Shown here piece after piece: positions 22,804 to 34,931 of a stretch of 64,000 nt of DNA. The notes beneath the pieces are model-generated. The model was given only the letters and a program-made list of their open reading frames with translations. It searched no databases and was not told the DNA's origin. Positions within the stretch are counted from its first letter, which is position 1, and each line of letters opens with the position of its first letter. The stretch is from Triticum aestivum. Its lineage: Eukaryota > Streptophyta > Magnoliopsida > Poales > Poaceae. A program made the position numbers and the translations under genes. The DNA is taken from assembly GCF_018294505.1 (NCBI RefSeq), contig NC_057804.1, positions 256,103,251 through 256,167,250 on the forward strand. Direction: 5' to 3'.

Positions 22804-25319
22804 GTGGTGCCCGAGCGCCTCCCTCGTGATCTTGGCAAAGTCAATGGCCCTCCAGGAGAGAACCCCCGAGCCTTGCCCGAGGAGGGCGCCGGGTGCGCCT
22901 TCCTATGCCACGAGGGAGGCGCCCCTTGGACGGGCGCAGATCCTGGCGCGGTGCCTCCGGAGGTGCCTGCCTCGTGAGGCCTTGAGCTTGGTGATGTCTT
23001 CTTCTTCTTGGGAGCTACCTCGGGAAGGTTCCCACTCTTGCTATCTGGGTCCTCGACTGATGCAGCTTGGAAGGCACGCTCAAGAGAGCACACCGCATCC
23101 TTCTCTTCGCAGGGGACTGTGATGACTCCGCCGCTTCCCGGCATCTTGAGGACATTGTAACCATGGTGAGTCACTGCCATGAACCTGGCCAGGACCGAAT
23201 ACCGAGGATGGCATTGTACGACAGGCGAATGTGGGCAACATTGAAGTTGATGAGCTCGATATGGTAGTTCTTGCGCTGTCCGAAGGTGACAGGGAGGCGG
23301 ACCTGCCCTATCGGGGTGGTGGATCCGTCAATTACTCCTGAGAAAGGCTTGGTTGGCTGAAGCTGATCATATGGCACTTGGAGATTGTTGAACGTCTCGA
23401 TGGACAGAACATTGAGTCCTGCGCCGCCATCGATCAGGGTCCTGGTGACTTGCACATTGCTGATGACTGGGGAACAAAGCATTGGGAGGACCCCGGCTGT
23501 TGCCGCACACTTGAGTTGATCCGCTGAGCTAAACGTGATGGCGCATGTGGACCACCTGAGAGGGCGCATGCCCTCGAGCTTGGGGAGGAATGCATTCACC
23601 TTGCGAGCAAACTGCTTGAAGATGCACTGAGAGGCTGGGGCCCGAGCTCCGCCCAAGATGCAAGCGATAGCACGTGGCTCCTGGAAGCCCCCAGCCCCCT
23701 CGTCCTGATGATTGTCGTCATTCCTTCTTGGTAGTGGCAAAGGAGGAAGGCCTGCATTGCCTTGCGGGCGTTCCTCACGAGGATGATCCCTCCATGACCC
23801 CTCGCGAGGCTGGTCCTGCCAGCGGTCCTCGCGAGGCCGGTCACGCCACCCTTGGCGAGGGCCACGGTCGTCCCATTGTCCTCCACCTCTTCCTCCTCCT
23901 CGGCCATAGCCCCAATCATTGCGCTCGAGGCGTCGATCGACACGTCCTTCTCGCACGGCCCTGAGCTCTTGGCATTCGTTGGTGTTGTGGGTCTGGAGGT
24001 CGTGGTACACGCAGTACCGGCTTCCCTTGGACGACTCTGGCTAGTCCCTGCCGTGCTTTGTGTCTGGCTCTGTTGCGAGCACAACTGCTCCTTTGCGCTT
24101 CACGTCCTTGGCCTTGGCTTTCTTCTCTTCAGGGTCAGCAGCTGGGAACTCGAGAAGGGAGAGGCGTCCCTCCTCAGCCCTTGCGCACTTGGTCGCCATG
24201 TTGAACAGCTCCAGAGATGTGCACAGTTCCTCGTGGATTGCCAGTTCATCCTTCATCTTGACATCGCGGATGCTATCAGAGAACGCTGAGATGATGGCCT
24301 CCTCGGTTACCTTGGGAATCTTGAGGTGAGCGCTGGATGTACTTCTGCAGGGTCTCTCCAGGTTGCTGCTTGATGCGGTGTAGGTCGCCCATGACTGGAG
24401 GACGGTCGCGAGTGCCCTAGAAGTTGGCTATGAAGCGTGTGCGCATCTTGTCCCAAGAGGAGATCGTGCCGGGAGGAAGGTTCAGGAGCCAGGTGTGGGC
24501 ACCATCCTTGAGTTCCATGGGAAACCAATTCACCTTGACCTTCTCGTCTCTGTCGGCCGCTTCGATGCCCAGCTCGTAGAGCTGCAGGAGCTCCGCGGGG
24601 TCGGCAATGCCGTCATAGCGAGGAGGCAGATCCGACTTGAACTTGCCCGGCCAAGCGACACTGCGTAGCTCGGTGGTGAAGGCGCGGTAGCCTGCGGTGG
24701 CCATCGGAGCTCTTTGCTGACGTGGGGCTTGCTCCTGGGGATTCCCACGCGCCGCTGCCAAGGGCAGAGCGGGGTCTTTGTCGTGGTGGTGCAGGGATGC
24801 GTTCATGGCATGCTGGTGCAGGGAGCACGCGAGCACCTTCTTGGGCACGAGGGATTTCTTGGCAGCTCCTTTCTTGTCGCGAGGGCGCTGGACGCGGTGG
24901 GTCTCGTCTAGGGGCCGCACGCCTTGGAGCCAGGGCGCCTTCTTGGGGAGGAGGTGGCGGAGGCACCTCCTGAGCTGCATCACCCGTGCAGGACAGAGGG
25001 CAAGGCAACGAGAGGGACGGCGTTGACGAGCCCCCTGCGGCACTGACGAGCTCAGTGATGCGGCATGCACTTCCGTGGGAGAGCGACGGGCGTGCAACGA
25101 CGAACCGGCTGGAGTCAGCGATGGATTGGCGGTGTGGCCTTCCCGACGCACTGAGGGATGCAGCGATGATGCCTGCTACTCGTTCCCCGCCGGGCCGGTG
25201 GCGGTGTGGGCGGCAGGCGACGAAGAACGACGGGGAGGCCCACCGACGGGAGTAATCGGGGCGACGTGGGCGGCGAGAGCAGCCCGACGCTCGGCGCGAG
25301 ATCGGCGAGCTTCAGCCAT
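22804..25319 (-). pseudogene. gag-pro: W gag-protease, broken
   Basis: The start ATG at 25319 (MAEARRSRAE) lies 72 bp inside the LTR. There is an in-frame TAG about 48 codons in, a gag core with YDGIADPAELL, WFPMELKDGAHTWL and TRFIANF ending at 24417 in TAG, then a frame-shifted part to 24041. A zinc-knuckle-like CVYHDLQTHNTNECQEL precedes a Gly/Arg-rich tract rich in R-E-D-R repeats. The protease shows LIDGGAGLNVLS near 23430, and the linker MPGSGGVITVPCEEKDAV sits near 23140. Gypsy-type order. Several frameshifts separate the pieces. Confidence 0.78.
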
Positions 25320-25390
25320 GGATGTGACAAATGATCGAACACGGAATAGTGGAAGAAAGATTCCAGCACACCCCTACCTGGTGCGCCAAA

Positions 25391-26319
25391 TGTCAGATAT
25401 CGGGTTCCGGCAAAACCCTTATGGTTCGAACTCTGGGGTGCGTGCTAAGATCTTCCCCCTACCGATCCACGTCCCAACGCCTCGCTGAGAATCTAAGCTA
25501 CCCGATGAACAACACAAGGGACACAAGGTTTATACTGGTTTGGGCCACCGTTGTGGTGTAATACCCTACTCCAGTGTGTGGTGTGGTGGATTGCCTCAGG
25601 GGCTGATGATGAACAGTACAAGGGAAGAACAGCCTCGCGAGAGGTGTTCTTGAACTGGTGCAGTGAACTACTTGGGTGAGTTTGATCGCCTCTGGATCTG
25701 ATGAGAACTCTATGAGATCTCCATGAGATGGTCTCTACTGTGGTGGCTATCCCTATATAGAGAGGCCCTGGTCCTCTTCCCAAATATTGAGCGGGAAGGG
25801 CGCCAACAACGGCCATTTTGAAGGGGAACATCTAGTACAAGTTATCCTGACTAAAGTTGGTCTTCGGATGCCAAAGGCACTAGCGATGACGCCGTCTTGG
25901 GCTCCACGGTGACCTCCGTCCTGCCGCTCTGCTGGTCTTGGTCTCGTTGCACCGGAATGGTAACCTTTTCCTGATGCCTCAGTACTCCACGCCTGCGTTT
26001 GCCCCCTTTGCACCAAAGAGGAAACAAGGACACTATGCAGGCGGGCACCCGCCTGGCGCCTGCCTGGTCTCGATCGTCATGGCTTGCGTCACGAGCACCT
26101 CGCGAGCTACCCTTGCCTTGATCTCTCCGCCTCCTCGCGAGCCGGCCTGGTGAGACCGTTCCCGAGGAAGCCTTGCATCGTCCGCCCCGCGAGGCTTGGC
26201 CCCTCGCTAGGGTCTTGAGCTTGAGTTGATGAAGATGGGCCGCACTGGGCCACCACTTGAGCCACGCCGCAGGCCATAGGCAGGCAAGTCTGAGGACCCC
26301 CGTTCCCAGAACGCCGATA
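25391..26319 (-). repeat. W 5' LTR (929 bp)
   Basis: It starts TGTCAGATATC and ends GAACGCCGATA (GACA to GATA at the terminus). Next to it on the minus strand is TGGCGCACCAGG (25377-25388), the primer-binding-site position. A TATA-like CTATATAGAG lies at about 25754. Confidence 0.82.
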
Positions 26320-27102
26320 GAGAGAGCCATCAGAACATGCCTACACTTCCAACATACATTTTCTGAGAGAGAACCACCTACACTTGTGTTGATGTCAAGA
26401 TATTCCATTCCTACCACGTAAATCTTGATCTCTAGCCTTCCCAAAGTTGCTTTCCACTCAAATCTTCTTTCCACCAAATCCAAATCCTGTGAGAGAGAGT
26501 TGAGTGTTTGGGAGACTATCATTTGAAGCACAAGAGCAAGGAGTTCATCATCAACACACCATTTGTTACTTCTTGGAGAGTTGTGTCTCCTAGATTGGCT
26601 AGGTGTTACTTGGGAGCCACCGTCAAGATTGTGGAGTTGAACCAAGGAGTTTTTAAGGGCAAGGAGATTGCCTACTTCGTGAAGATCTACCCTAGTGAGG
26701 CAAGTCCTTCGTAGGCGACGACCATGGTGGGATAGACAAGGTTGCTTCTTCGTGGACCCTTCGTGGGTGGAGCCCTCCGTGGACTCGCGCAACCATTACC
26801 CTTCGTGGGTTGAAGTCTCCATCAACGTGGATGTACGATAGCACCACCTATCAGAACCACGGATAAAAAATCTCCGTGTATCCAAATCGCGTTTGCACAC
26901 TCAAATCCTATCCCTTTACATTCTTGCAATTTGCATGCTTTACTTTCCGCTGCCCATATACCTTGTTATGCTTGCTTGATATGTATTGTGAATGTTAGAA
27001 CTTGTGCCAAACTCCACTTCAACTTAAAGAAATTAAAAACAACAACTTTTCTCACTTAGTGTCTATTCACCCCCCTCTAGAGACCTCTTCTCGATCCTTT
27101 CA
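26320..27102 (+). repeat. M 5' LTR, 3' portion only
   Basis: It aligns with 33877-34660. The missing part is U3 with the TATA box and palindrome cluster, so this LTR has no promoter. It begins directly after the W LTR. Confidence 0.88.
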
Positions 27103-27104
27103 AT

Positions 27105-27116
27105 TGGTATCAGAGC
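27105..27116 (+). promoter_or_regulatory. M primer-binding site for initiator tRNA-Met
   Basis: TGGTATCAGAGC, 2 bp after the LTR, is the canonical copia primer-binding sequence in plants. Confidence 0.93.
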
Positions 27117-27157
27117 TTTGGTCTCCATTGCTTTTGTTTAATCACCATTGTAGGAAG

Positions 27158-28189
27158 ATGGATGAGTCTACTTTGGGGAGTCTTAGACGTAGAGTGCCTA
27201 TACTTGATGGAGAGTATTTTCATGAGTGGAAAAATGAGATGCTTGTAATTTTCAATGAATATCATTTTAACAAGTACATTACTAGCCCTTGTGCACCTCA
27301 TTTTGATCCTATGCATCCCACCCTCGATGAGTCAATTGACATGATTCACAATCTTAGAACTATTGATCTTATCACTAGAGGTTTGCCTAGAAACTTGATA
27401 GCTTGCTTGCCAACTCTTAAGTGTCCCTACACCATATGGAAATTTCTTGAGGAACGTTTTCCAAATTATTCCTTGCAAAATCTAGATGAAATTCTCCATA
27501 AGTTTATTGCCTTGAGTAAGATGAATTCCAATTATCTTAAGTTTGGTGATTGTCTATTTGAGCTTACAAATCTTATGCATGCCAAAGGAGATGTTGGAAT
27601 TATTAGCGATATTATTTCCGAAGCTATTAGAATTCATAAAGAAGATCATTGTCAAACTCATTATGATGAATCACCCTCTCTAGGAATTGATCCATCACAT
27701 GATGATGTTGAACATGGATACTATGATGAGGATGATGATAGTGACTTTGATCTTGATGATGCAATGAGACACTTTGGTCTTCTGGCAAATCATCGGGGAT
27801 ACATGGCAGGAGAAAAGGAATGGGTTCTTGATAGTGGATGTACCGATCACATCACCGGAGATAAAGATATGTTTCGTGAGCTTGCTGAAAACGACGGCCC
27901 TCGAAAGTATGTCACTTTTGGTGACAACTCAAAGGGTAAGTTGGTTGGCCTCGGTAAGGTGTCCATCTCACATGATAGCTCCATACAAAATTTCATGCCC
28001 GTTGAATCTCTTGGGTACAATTTACCTTCAATATCTAGACTTGCTGATTTCGGTTTCAATGTCCTATTTACTGAAGTAGATTGCCAAGTGTTTCAAAGAG
28101 ACAATCACAAAATGGTATTTACCGGTATACATAGAGGTGACTTTACATTGTTGATTTCACTAAAAAGGCTCAACCTAGAACTTGCTTAA
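27158..28189 (+). pseudogene. gag-pro: M gag and protease
   Basis: The ATG at 27158 opens MDESTLGSLRRR. The gag part has the plant copia gag pattern (YFHEWKNEML, a leucine-rich helix region with IWKFLEERF). It is short, and no CCHC knuckle is seen between LDDAMRHFG and the protease, which suggests an internal deletion. The protease has WVLDSGCTDHITG, the copia catalytic DSG. The frame stops at 28189 after a frameshift near 28160; the GAG-pre-integrase segment continues in other frames. Confidence 0.85.
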
Positions 28190-29297
28190 TTGCTAAATCC
28201 TCTAAAGGCTGGTATGGCATAGACGGTTAGGTCATGTGGGCATGCGAAACCTTGACAAGCTTATTAAAGGTAATCATATCCTTGGTGTTAACGATGTCAT
28301 ATTTGATAAGGATAGACTTTGCAGCGCTTGTCAAGCAGGTAAACAGGTTGGAGGAAGGCATCCCGTGAAGAACATCATGACCACAAGGAGGCCGCTCGAG
28401 CTACTTCATAAGGATCTTTTCGGTCCCAGCGCCTACAAAAGTCTCAGTGGAAATTATTTTGGTCTAGTTATAGACGATGATTTTTCAAGATTTACATGGG
28501 TGTTCTTTCTCGATGATAAATCACGGGTCCAAAAGATCTTCAAAAACTTCTCTAGGAAGGCCCAAAATCAATTTGAAGTGAAGATCAAGAAGGTTCACAG
28601 TGACAACAGAATGGAGTTCAAGAACGCAAATGTGGACACCTTTCTTGATGAAGAGGGGATTTCACATGAGTTCTCGGCTACGTACACACCTCAACAAAAT
28701 GGAGTTGTTAAGAGGAAGAACCGGATGCTCATCGAAATGGCGAGAACGATGCTTCATGAGTACAAGATGCCAAAGCACTTTTGGACGAAAGCGATTGAGA
28801 TAGCTTGTCATGCAACAAATCACTTCTATCTTCACAAGCTACTTGGCAAGACGGCATATGAGCTCCTCACCAGTAACAAACCCCAAGTTGGATACTTTCG
28901 AGTATTCGGTTCAAAGTGCTACATTGTTGATAAGCATCGTCGTTCTAAATTTGCTCCTAAATCTCATGAAGGTTTCCTACTTGGTTATGGCTCAAACACT
29001 CACACTTACCATGTCTATAATGATTTCACCCGAAAGGTTGAAGAGACGGTAGATGTGAAGTTTGATGAATCTAACAGCTCTCCAGTAGAGAAATTGCCAA
29101 TTGATGTAGGAGACAAAGAGCCTTCGGAAGAAATCCAAGACTTGTCTATTGGCAAGATTCGTCCAACGGAGGTGAAGGAGAGTACCTCGTCCGTCCAAGT
29201 GGAAGCTTCTACCTCACGACAAGGTGAAGCAAGATTTGACACGGAAGCATCCACAAGTGGGACACGCCAAGACGAAGAAAATGAGGAAGTACACTAA
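28190..29297 (+). pseudogene. int: M integrase
   Basis: It starts with RLGHVGMRNLDKL (GAG-pre-integrase) and a C-x2-C pair (CSACQAGKQ). The core shows HKDLFGPS (first catalytic Asp) and VHSDNRMEF (second Asp, usually SDNG). In TPQQNGVVKRKN the catalytic Glu before RKN is Lys (AAG). A frameshift at about 28210 separates it from the protease. It is not catalytically competent as written. Confidence 0.88.
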
Positions 29298-31090
29298 GAT
29301 GAACATCAACAACCTCCTTCTTCACCACGACAAGAGAACGACAACGTCAACAATGAAGAAGGCCAAGAAGAAGAACAAGATGAAGAAGATGTCCCACCAA
29401 GATCCAAGCAAAAGATTTCATGAGTTCGAGCAAGAGTTGCTAAAGACCATCCAGTCGAGCAAATCTACAATGATATCCAAACTGGGAGAATCACTCGCTC
29501 AAAAACTCCTTTGGCTAACTTTTGTGAACATTATTCATTCATCTCTAGCATTGAACCTATGAAGGTTGAAGAAGCTTTGGAAGATCCGGATTGGATAAAT
29601 GCCATGCATGAAGAGCTACATAACTTTGAGAGAAATTAAGTTTGGACATTGGTTGAGAAGCCCGACAACAACCACAACATCATTGGTACCAAATGTGTGT
29701 TTCGCAACAAGCAAGATAAAGATGGACAAGTAGTTCGCAACAAAGAACGTCTCGTCGCCCAAGGCTACACTCAAGTCGAAGGTATGGAATATGGTGAAAC
29801 ATATGCCCCCGTTGATAGACTTGAGTCCATGCGCATCTTACTTGCATACGCTAATCACCATGATATCACCTTGTACCAAATGGACATTAAAAGTGATTTT
29901 CTAAATGGTGAAATAGAGGAGGAGGTTTATGTTAAGCAACCTCCCGGCTTTGTCAATCCTAAGAAACCTAATCATGTTTACAAACTTCACAAAGCTCTTT
30001 ATGGTCTTAAACAAGCTCCTAGAGCATGGTATAAATGCTTGACCAAGTTCCTCATTGAAAAAGGCTTTGAAATTGGAAAATTGATTCTAGTCTTTTTACT
30101 AAAAGGGTTAATGGAGAACTATTTGTGTGCCAAATCTATGTTGATGATATTATATTTGGTTCAACTAACCCTCACTTTAGTGAGAAGTTTGGAAAGCTAA
30201 TGTCAGAGAAGTTTGAGATGTCGATGATGAGTGAACTCAAATTCTTTCTTGGTTTGCAAATCAAGCAAACTAAGGAAGGTACCTTTGTCTCTCAAACAAA
30301 GTACACCAAGGTCTTATTCAAGAAGTTCAATATGCAAGAATGCAAAGGTATGACTACACCCATGCCTACTAGTGGACATCTTGATTTGACCAAAGATGGT
30401 GAACCGGTTGATCAAAAGGTTTACCGCTCCATGATTTGTTCATTGTTATATCTATGTGCCTCTCGTCCCGATATTATGCTAAGTGTGTGCATGTGTGCAC
30501 GATATCAAGCGGCCCCTAAAGAATGTCATCTTAAGCCTGTGAAAAGGATAGTGAGATACTAAATACACACACCAAATTTTGGCATTTGGTATCCTAAGAG
30601 GTCTTCTTTCGATCTTGTTGGTTACTCCGATTCGTACTATGCCGGAGACAAGGTTGATAGAAAGTTCACTTTGGGTACTTGTCAATTTCTTGGTAGATCT
30701 CTTGTGTCTTAGTCCTCCAAGAAACAAAACTCGGTATCCTTATCCACCGCCGAAGCGAAATACATTGCCGCTGGTTCATGTTGTGCTCAACTACTTTGGA
30801 TGACCCAAACTCTTAAGGATTATGGGATATATGTGAAACATGTTCCATTGCTTTGTGACAATGAAAGTGCTATCAAGATTGCTCACAATCCCGTGCAACA
30901 CTCTCGAACTAAGCATATTGAAGTTCGTCATCATTTCATTCGAGATCACGTTGCCAAAGGGGGCATTTGTCTTAAGCATGTTCGCACCGATAAGCAATTG
31001 GCGGATATATTCACTAAACCACTTGATGAGAAAGTGTTTTGCAGGTTAAGAGGTGAATTGAACATCATTGATGCTTTAAACATGGAGTAG
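29298..31090 (+). pseudogene. rt-rh: M reverse transcriptase and RNase H
   Basis: RT motifs in order: GTKCVFRNK, ERLVAQGYTQVEG, YQMDIKSDFLNG, LYGLKQAPRAW, and YVDD at 30137-30148. RNase H: GYSDSYYAG, LSTAEAKYIAAGS, LCDNESA, RHHFIRDHV and ADIFTKPLDEK, ending with TAG at 31088. Lesions: TAA at 29637-29639 (CAA expected), a frameshift near 30080, TAA near 30560, TAG near 30711 (TGG expected). The acidic linker between integrase and RT (29299-29560) is shifted out of frame. Confidence 0.88.
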
Positions 31091-32983
31091 GAACTCCATT
31101 TGGATACATGCAAGACATGAGCCTATGACTAATCCTTGATATTCCTCTTATGATGAAAATCTTATGTCTTGGATATATCTGCACCTTGCATGTTATCTAA
31201 CCCGTGTAGGTACTTGGTTGAATCTAAATCTATGAGATTGCAACTCACTCACATCTTGAGCAATCTCTACATCACCAAGTCTCTACACAAAGGTGGTTGA
31301 AGACAAGGAAGCACGAAACCCTTCAAACATATCCTTTGACATATTCTATATTGAGTTTCATGATTGTCATTTTGGATACACAAGTGCTCTTCCTTGCAGG
31401 ACTAACCCATGTAGGTAGATGAACTCAAATTCCAAGTGGAGCTCCCAACTCTTGATGAGCTACATCAACCTTGAGCAACCCACACAAGTTCAACTACATG
31501 AACGATCAACACCACCACCCAAGGTATGTTATTCCATCTTAGAGAAGCTTTACTCCAAGTCATGAGTCAAAGCAACTCAACAAGATGTGAATACATCAAG
31601 ATGCTTAAACAAAAAATGGTAACCCCATTTTGAGCTTAAACGATGAGTATGACCTATGATCAAGTGATCTCACTTGACTCCTAAGTCAATATACTCTAAG
31701 ATAGGTGACTTTGTCGCCGACCAATTCTAGATGAAGTTCTCTTGTGTTCTTTTCTGTGCTCTTGCATTTTTCTCATGCATATTTGTTTCCCCTTTCAAAA
31801 AAAACTTCATCTAGATTTCCTTTTTGTTTCTTTTTGTTCTGCACTCCTTGCATCCAATTATTTGGAAATCTTTCAGTTAATTCCTTGCAAATCCGTGAGA
31901 TCTTACTTGTCTAGTGAGCTGAGGTGACAAGTGTTTTCTCTATGATGAACTCGGTCACACCGGTATGTTTCCATCGGTCCAACCAAAACCTTTCGTTGCA
32001 ACCGAAGCACACAACTCGGTGCCACCGATTTCTCTGCAGGAAATACAGCTTGCCACTTGTTCCAACATTCCTTTTGATCCAGCTCCACTCAATGATTCTT
32101 GTCCTCTACCAGCATCACATTCGACTTGCTGCTTTGTTCTGTGACTCAAGGACCAAACCCATTTGTAACAAAAATCCAGAAGAACCCTTGTTGGAAATTG
32201 ATGTCAAAGGGGGAGAGAGAGATCACATCAAAGCTTAATCATTTCTCTAGGGGGAGAAAATACTCAGGGGGAGGGAGACCCCAGATGCTTTGTGTTCAAG
32301 AAGAGAGAAGTCACATGTCTTTAAGAGGGGAAAGACATGTTCATTTTTGATTGATTGCTTTAGCTCTGTTTCTTTTCTTTGCTCTGATTTTCTGTTCCCT
32401 ATCTTCTCCCAGTATCCCATGTTAGATTCAGGGGGAGCAAGACTTCTAAGGGAAGGAAATCCTTGAATTCATTGCACATCTCTACCTTTGGGGACATGTC
32501 TATATCCAATGGAGTACTCAGTACTCAGTCTCTACATGTCATCCCAGTCTTGGTACTCTTATGGTTTCTTTTGTTTGCTTTGGCTAGTAGGTGTATATGT
32601 GTTATCTAACCTTGTGTACGCAGGTTCATTCCTTCCTAAGCCAACTCAAGACCACAAGGTAAGTATATGCATCATAGTCATGTGTATGAGGAGTTTTTCC
32701 TGATGTACATACTATTTGCAAGAAGGACTCATGAGCATGAAGGTACATTTCCCATATTCACATCATTTGCTCTGATGCATACAACCAAGATACATGTAAC
32801 ACATTGCCTACTCTGTCATGCCTATGCATTCACATGCTCCTATATTCCATATTTACATGATTGCATACATGTAGGGGGAGCCTATGCATGTTACATGTCT
32901 TTCCAAAGCTTTACTTGTTATTCTCTATATCTTTATCTAAAGCTTTGATGTATGTTGTCATCAATTACCAAAAAGGGGGAGAT
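31091..32983 (+). other. M long 3' interior with repeated polypurine tracts
   Basis: This is the position where SIRE/Maximus elements often carry an envelope-like ORF. I see only short ORFs and cannot support one. Six purine tracts with the core AGGGGGAG occur at 32206, 32249, 32266, 32430, 32873 and 32970. The last abuts the LTR and is the real polypurine tract. Confidence 0.65.
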
Positions 32984-34660
32984 TGAAAGCACAAGTGCTC
33001 CCTTGGTGATTTTGGTAATTAATGTCAACATATCTCTTGTTGGACTAATACTTTTACCTAGTATGTTTCAGGTAAGTTCAACAATATGGAGTGGCATGGA
33101 CTAGAGGATGTGGAACCCCTTCAAGATGATAAGGACAAAGGATTGGCTCAAGCTCAAAGCACAAGACTCTACATTTTAATTTTAGTGATCCAAGATAACA
33201 TTGAGTCCATGGGAAAGCCAATACTATTAAGAGGGGATGAGGTGTTGCTTAATGGCTTGCTTGCTCAAAGTGCTTAGTGATATGCTCCAAAGCCCTCAAC
33301 CACTTTCTCACATCCACATATGTCCCAAACCAAAAGTCAAACTCGGCCCTACCAAATCTTTCTATCTAGCGCCACCGAGTTCAGATGACATCGCCACTGC
33401 CAGAAACCCTAGTCTTTTCGGTCTCACCGATAGGGATCTCGGTCTCACCGAGATCGGATTGTAATCTCTCTGTTTCCTTTCGTAATGTTTTGGTCAAACC
33501 GAGATTAGCGATCAGTCCCACCAAGATTGCAATGCAAACTCTCTGTTCCCCTTCGTAACGTTTCGGTCCAACTGAGATGAGCGAATCGGTCCCACCGAGT
33601 TTGCCCGACCAACTCTCTGTGTGTCTATTAGCAAAATCGGTCTCACTGAGTTTGTGTATTCGGTATCACCGAGATTACGTTATGCCCTAACCCTAATGAC
33701 ATCGGTCCCATGGAGTTGACATGTCAGTCCCACCGAAATTCCTAACGGTCACATTATGAACTAAATTGGTCCGACCGAGTTTGACAATTCGGTCCCACCG
33801 AGTTTGGTAAGTTGCGTGTAATGGTTAGATTTTGTGTGGAGGCTATATATACCCCTCCACCCACTCTTCATTTGTGGAGAGAGCTAACAGAACATGCCTA
33901 CACTTCCAACATACACTTTCTGAGAGAGAACCACCTACACTTGTGTTGATGTGAAGATATTCCATTCCTACCACATAAATCTTGATCTCTAGCCTTCCCC
34001 AAGTTGCTTTCCACTCAAATCTTCTTTCCACCAAATCCAAATCTTGTGATAGGGAGTTGAGTGTTGGGGAGACTATCATTTCAAGCACAAGAGCAAGGAG
34101 TTCATCATCAACACACCATTTGTTACTTCTTGGAGAGTGGTTTCTCCTAGATTGGCTAGGTGTTACTTGGGAGCCTCCGTCAAGATTGTGGAGTTGAACC
34201 AAGGAGTTTGTAAGGGTAAGGAGATCGCCTACTTCGTGAAGATCTACCCTAGTGAGGCAAGTCCTTCATGGGCAACGGCCATGGTGGGATAGACAAGGTT
34301 GCTTCTTTGTGGACCCTTCATGGGTGAAGCCCTCCATGGAATCGCGCAACCGTTACCCTTCGTGGGTTGAAGTCTCCATCAACGTGGATGTACGATAGCA
34401 CCACCTATCAGAACCACGGATAAAAAATCTCCGTGTCTCCAAATTGCATTTGCACACTCCAATCCCATCCCTTTACATTCTTGCAATTTGCATGCTTTAC
34501 TTTCCGCTGCCCATATACTCTTGTCATGCTTGCTTCATATGTATTGTGAATGTTAGAACTTGTGCCAAACTACACTTCAACTTAAAGAAATTAAAAACAA
34601 CAACTTTTCTCACTTAGTGTCTATTCACCCCCCTCTAGACACCTCTTCTCGATCCTTTCA
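32984..34660 (+). repeat. M 3' LTR (1,677 bp)
   Basis: TGAAAGC to CCTTTCA, with inverted ends (TTGAAAG/CTTTCAA). TATA box CTATATATA at 33843-33851. Upstream of it lies a cluster of 15-bp palindromes (33419-33802). Confidence 0.9.
33419..33802. repeat. Cluster of about 12 imperfect CTCGGTNNNACCGAG palindromes in M U3
   Basis: Copies seen at 33438, 33489, 33511, 33562, 33585, 33636, 33659, 33702, 33724, 33765 and 33788, with a partial copy at 33419. Each has CGGT, three to four variable bases, then ACCGAG or a one-base variant. Spacing is irregular (about 22-75 bp). Confidence 0.85.
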
Positions 34661-34931
34661 ATGCTAAACGCTGTCACCAAATACCAATTATTGAGGTCTA
34701 AAACTAATCCCGAAGGTAGATGTAGAGGTAGCGTGCCGACGGCGATTAGATCGACCTTGGAACCATTCCAGACGCGCATCGTCACCTCGTCCTTAGCCAA
34801 TCTCCATTTATTCCGTAGCTCCTGTTTCAACTTACAAATATGAGAAACCGAACCAGTACCAAATACCTAGGCACTACTACGAGCATCTTTAAGGTACACA
34901 TCAGTAATATGTATATCAAATATACCTTTGT

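Larger units (their letters stand above)
19639..26319 (-). mobile_element. W: Ty3/gypsy element with antisense B3-like gene fragment
   Basis: Right (5') LTR 25391-26319, left (3') LTR remnant 19639-20262, and interior with gag, protease and an RT stub on minus and a B3-like fragment on plus. RNase H and integrase are missing. The left LTR lacks about 45 bp at its outer edge and its inner end. No target duplication can be found because the left end is lost. The LTRs resemble those of Y, Z and Z2 (shared start TGTC-GAT, shared AAATATTGAGCGGGAAGGG text), so these are related families. Confidence 0.85.
26320..34660 (+). mobile_element. M: Maximus/SIRE-lineage Ty1/copia element, 5' LTR truncated
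   Basis: Order LTR, primer-binding site, gag, protease, integrase, RT, RNase H, long 3' interior, polypurine tract, LTR is the copia order. The 5' LTR keeps only its last 783 bp; the 3' LTR is complete (32984-34660). By eye the shared LTR part differs by roughly 4 percent. The frames are recognisable end to end but carry many lesions. Confidence 0.9.

Noticed and set aside
22681..23122. Plus-strand ORFs opposite W protease
   Set aside because: They are shadows of the minus-strand coding frame in GC-rich DNA.
27105..27116. tRNA gene fragment
   Set aside because: The match to tRNA-Met is limited to the primer-binding segment next to an LTR.
31091..32983. Envelope-like gene of M
   Set aside because: Only short ORFs without a readable membrane or signal pattern across the region; it cannot be supported.
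33419..33802. CRISPR-like array
   Set aside because: Units are palindromic 15-mers with irregular short spacing inside an LTR of a plant genome; there are no uniform spacers.
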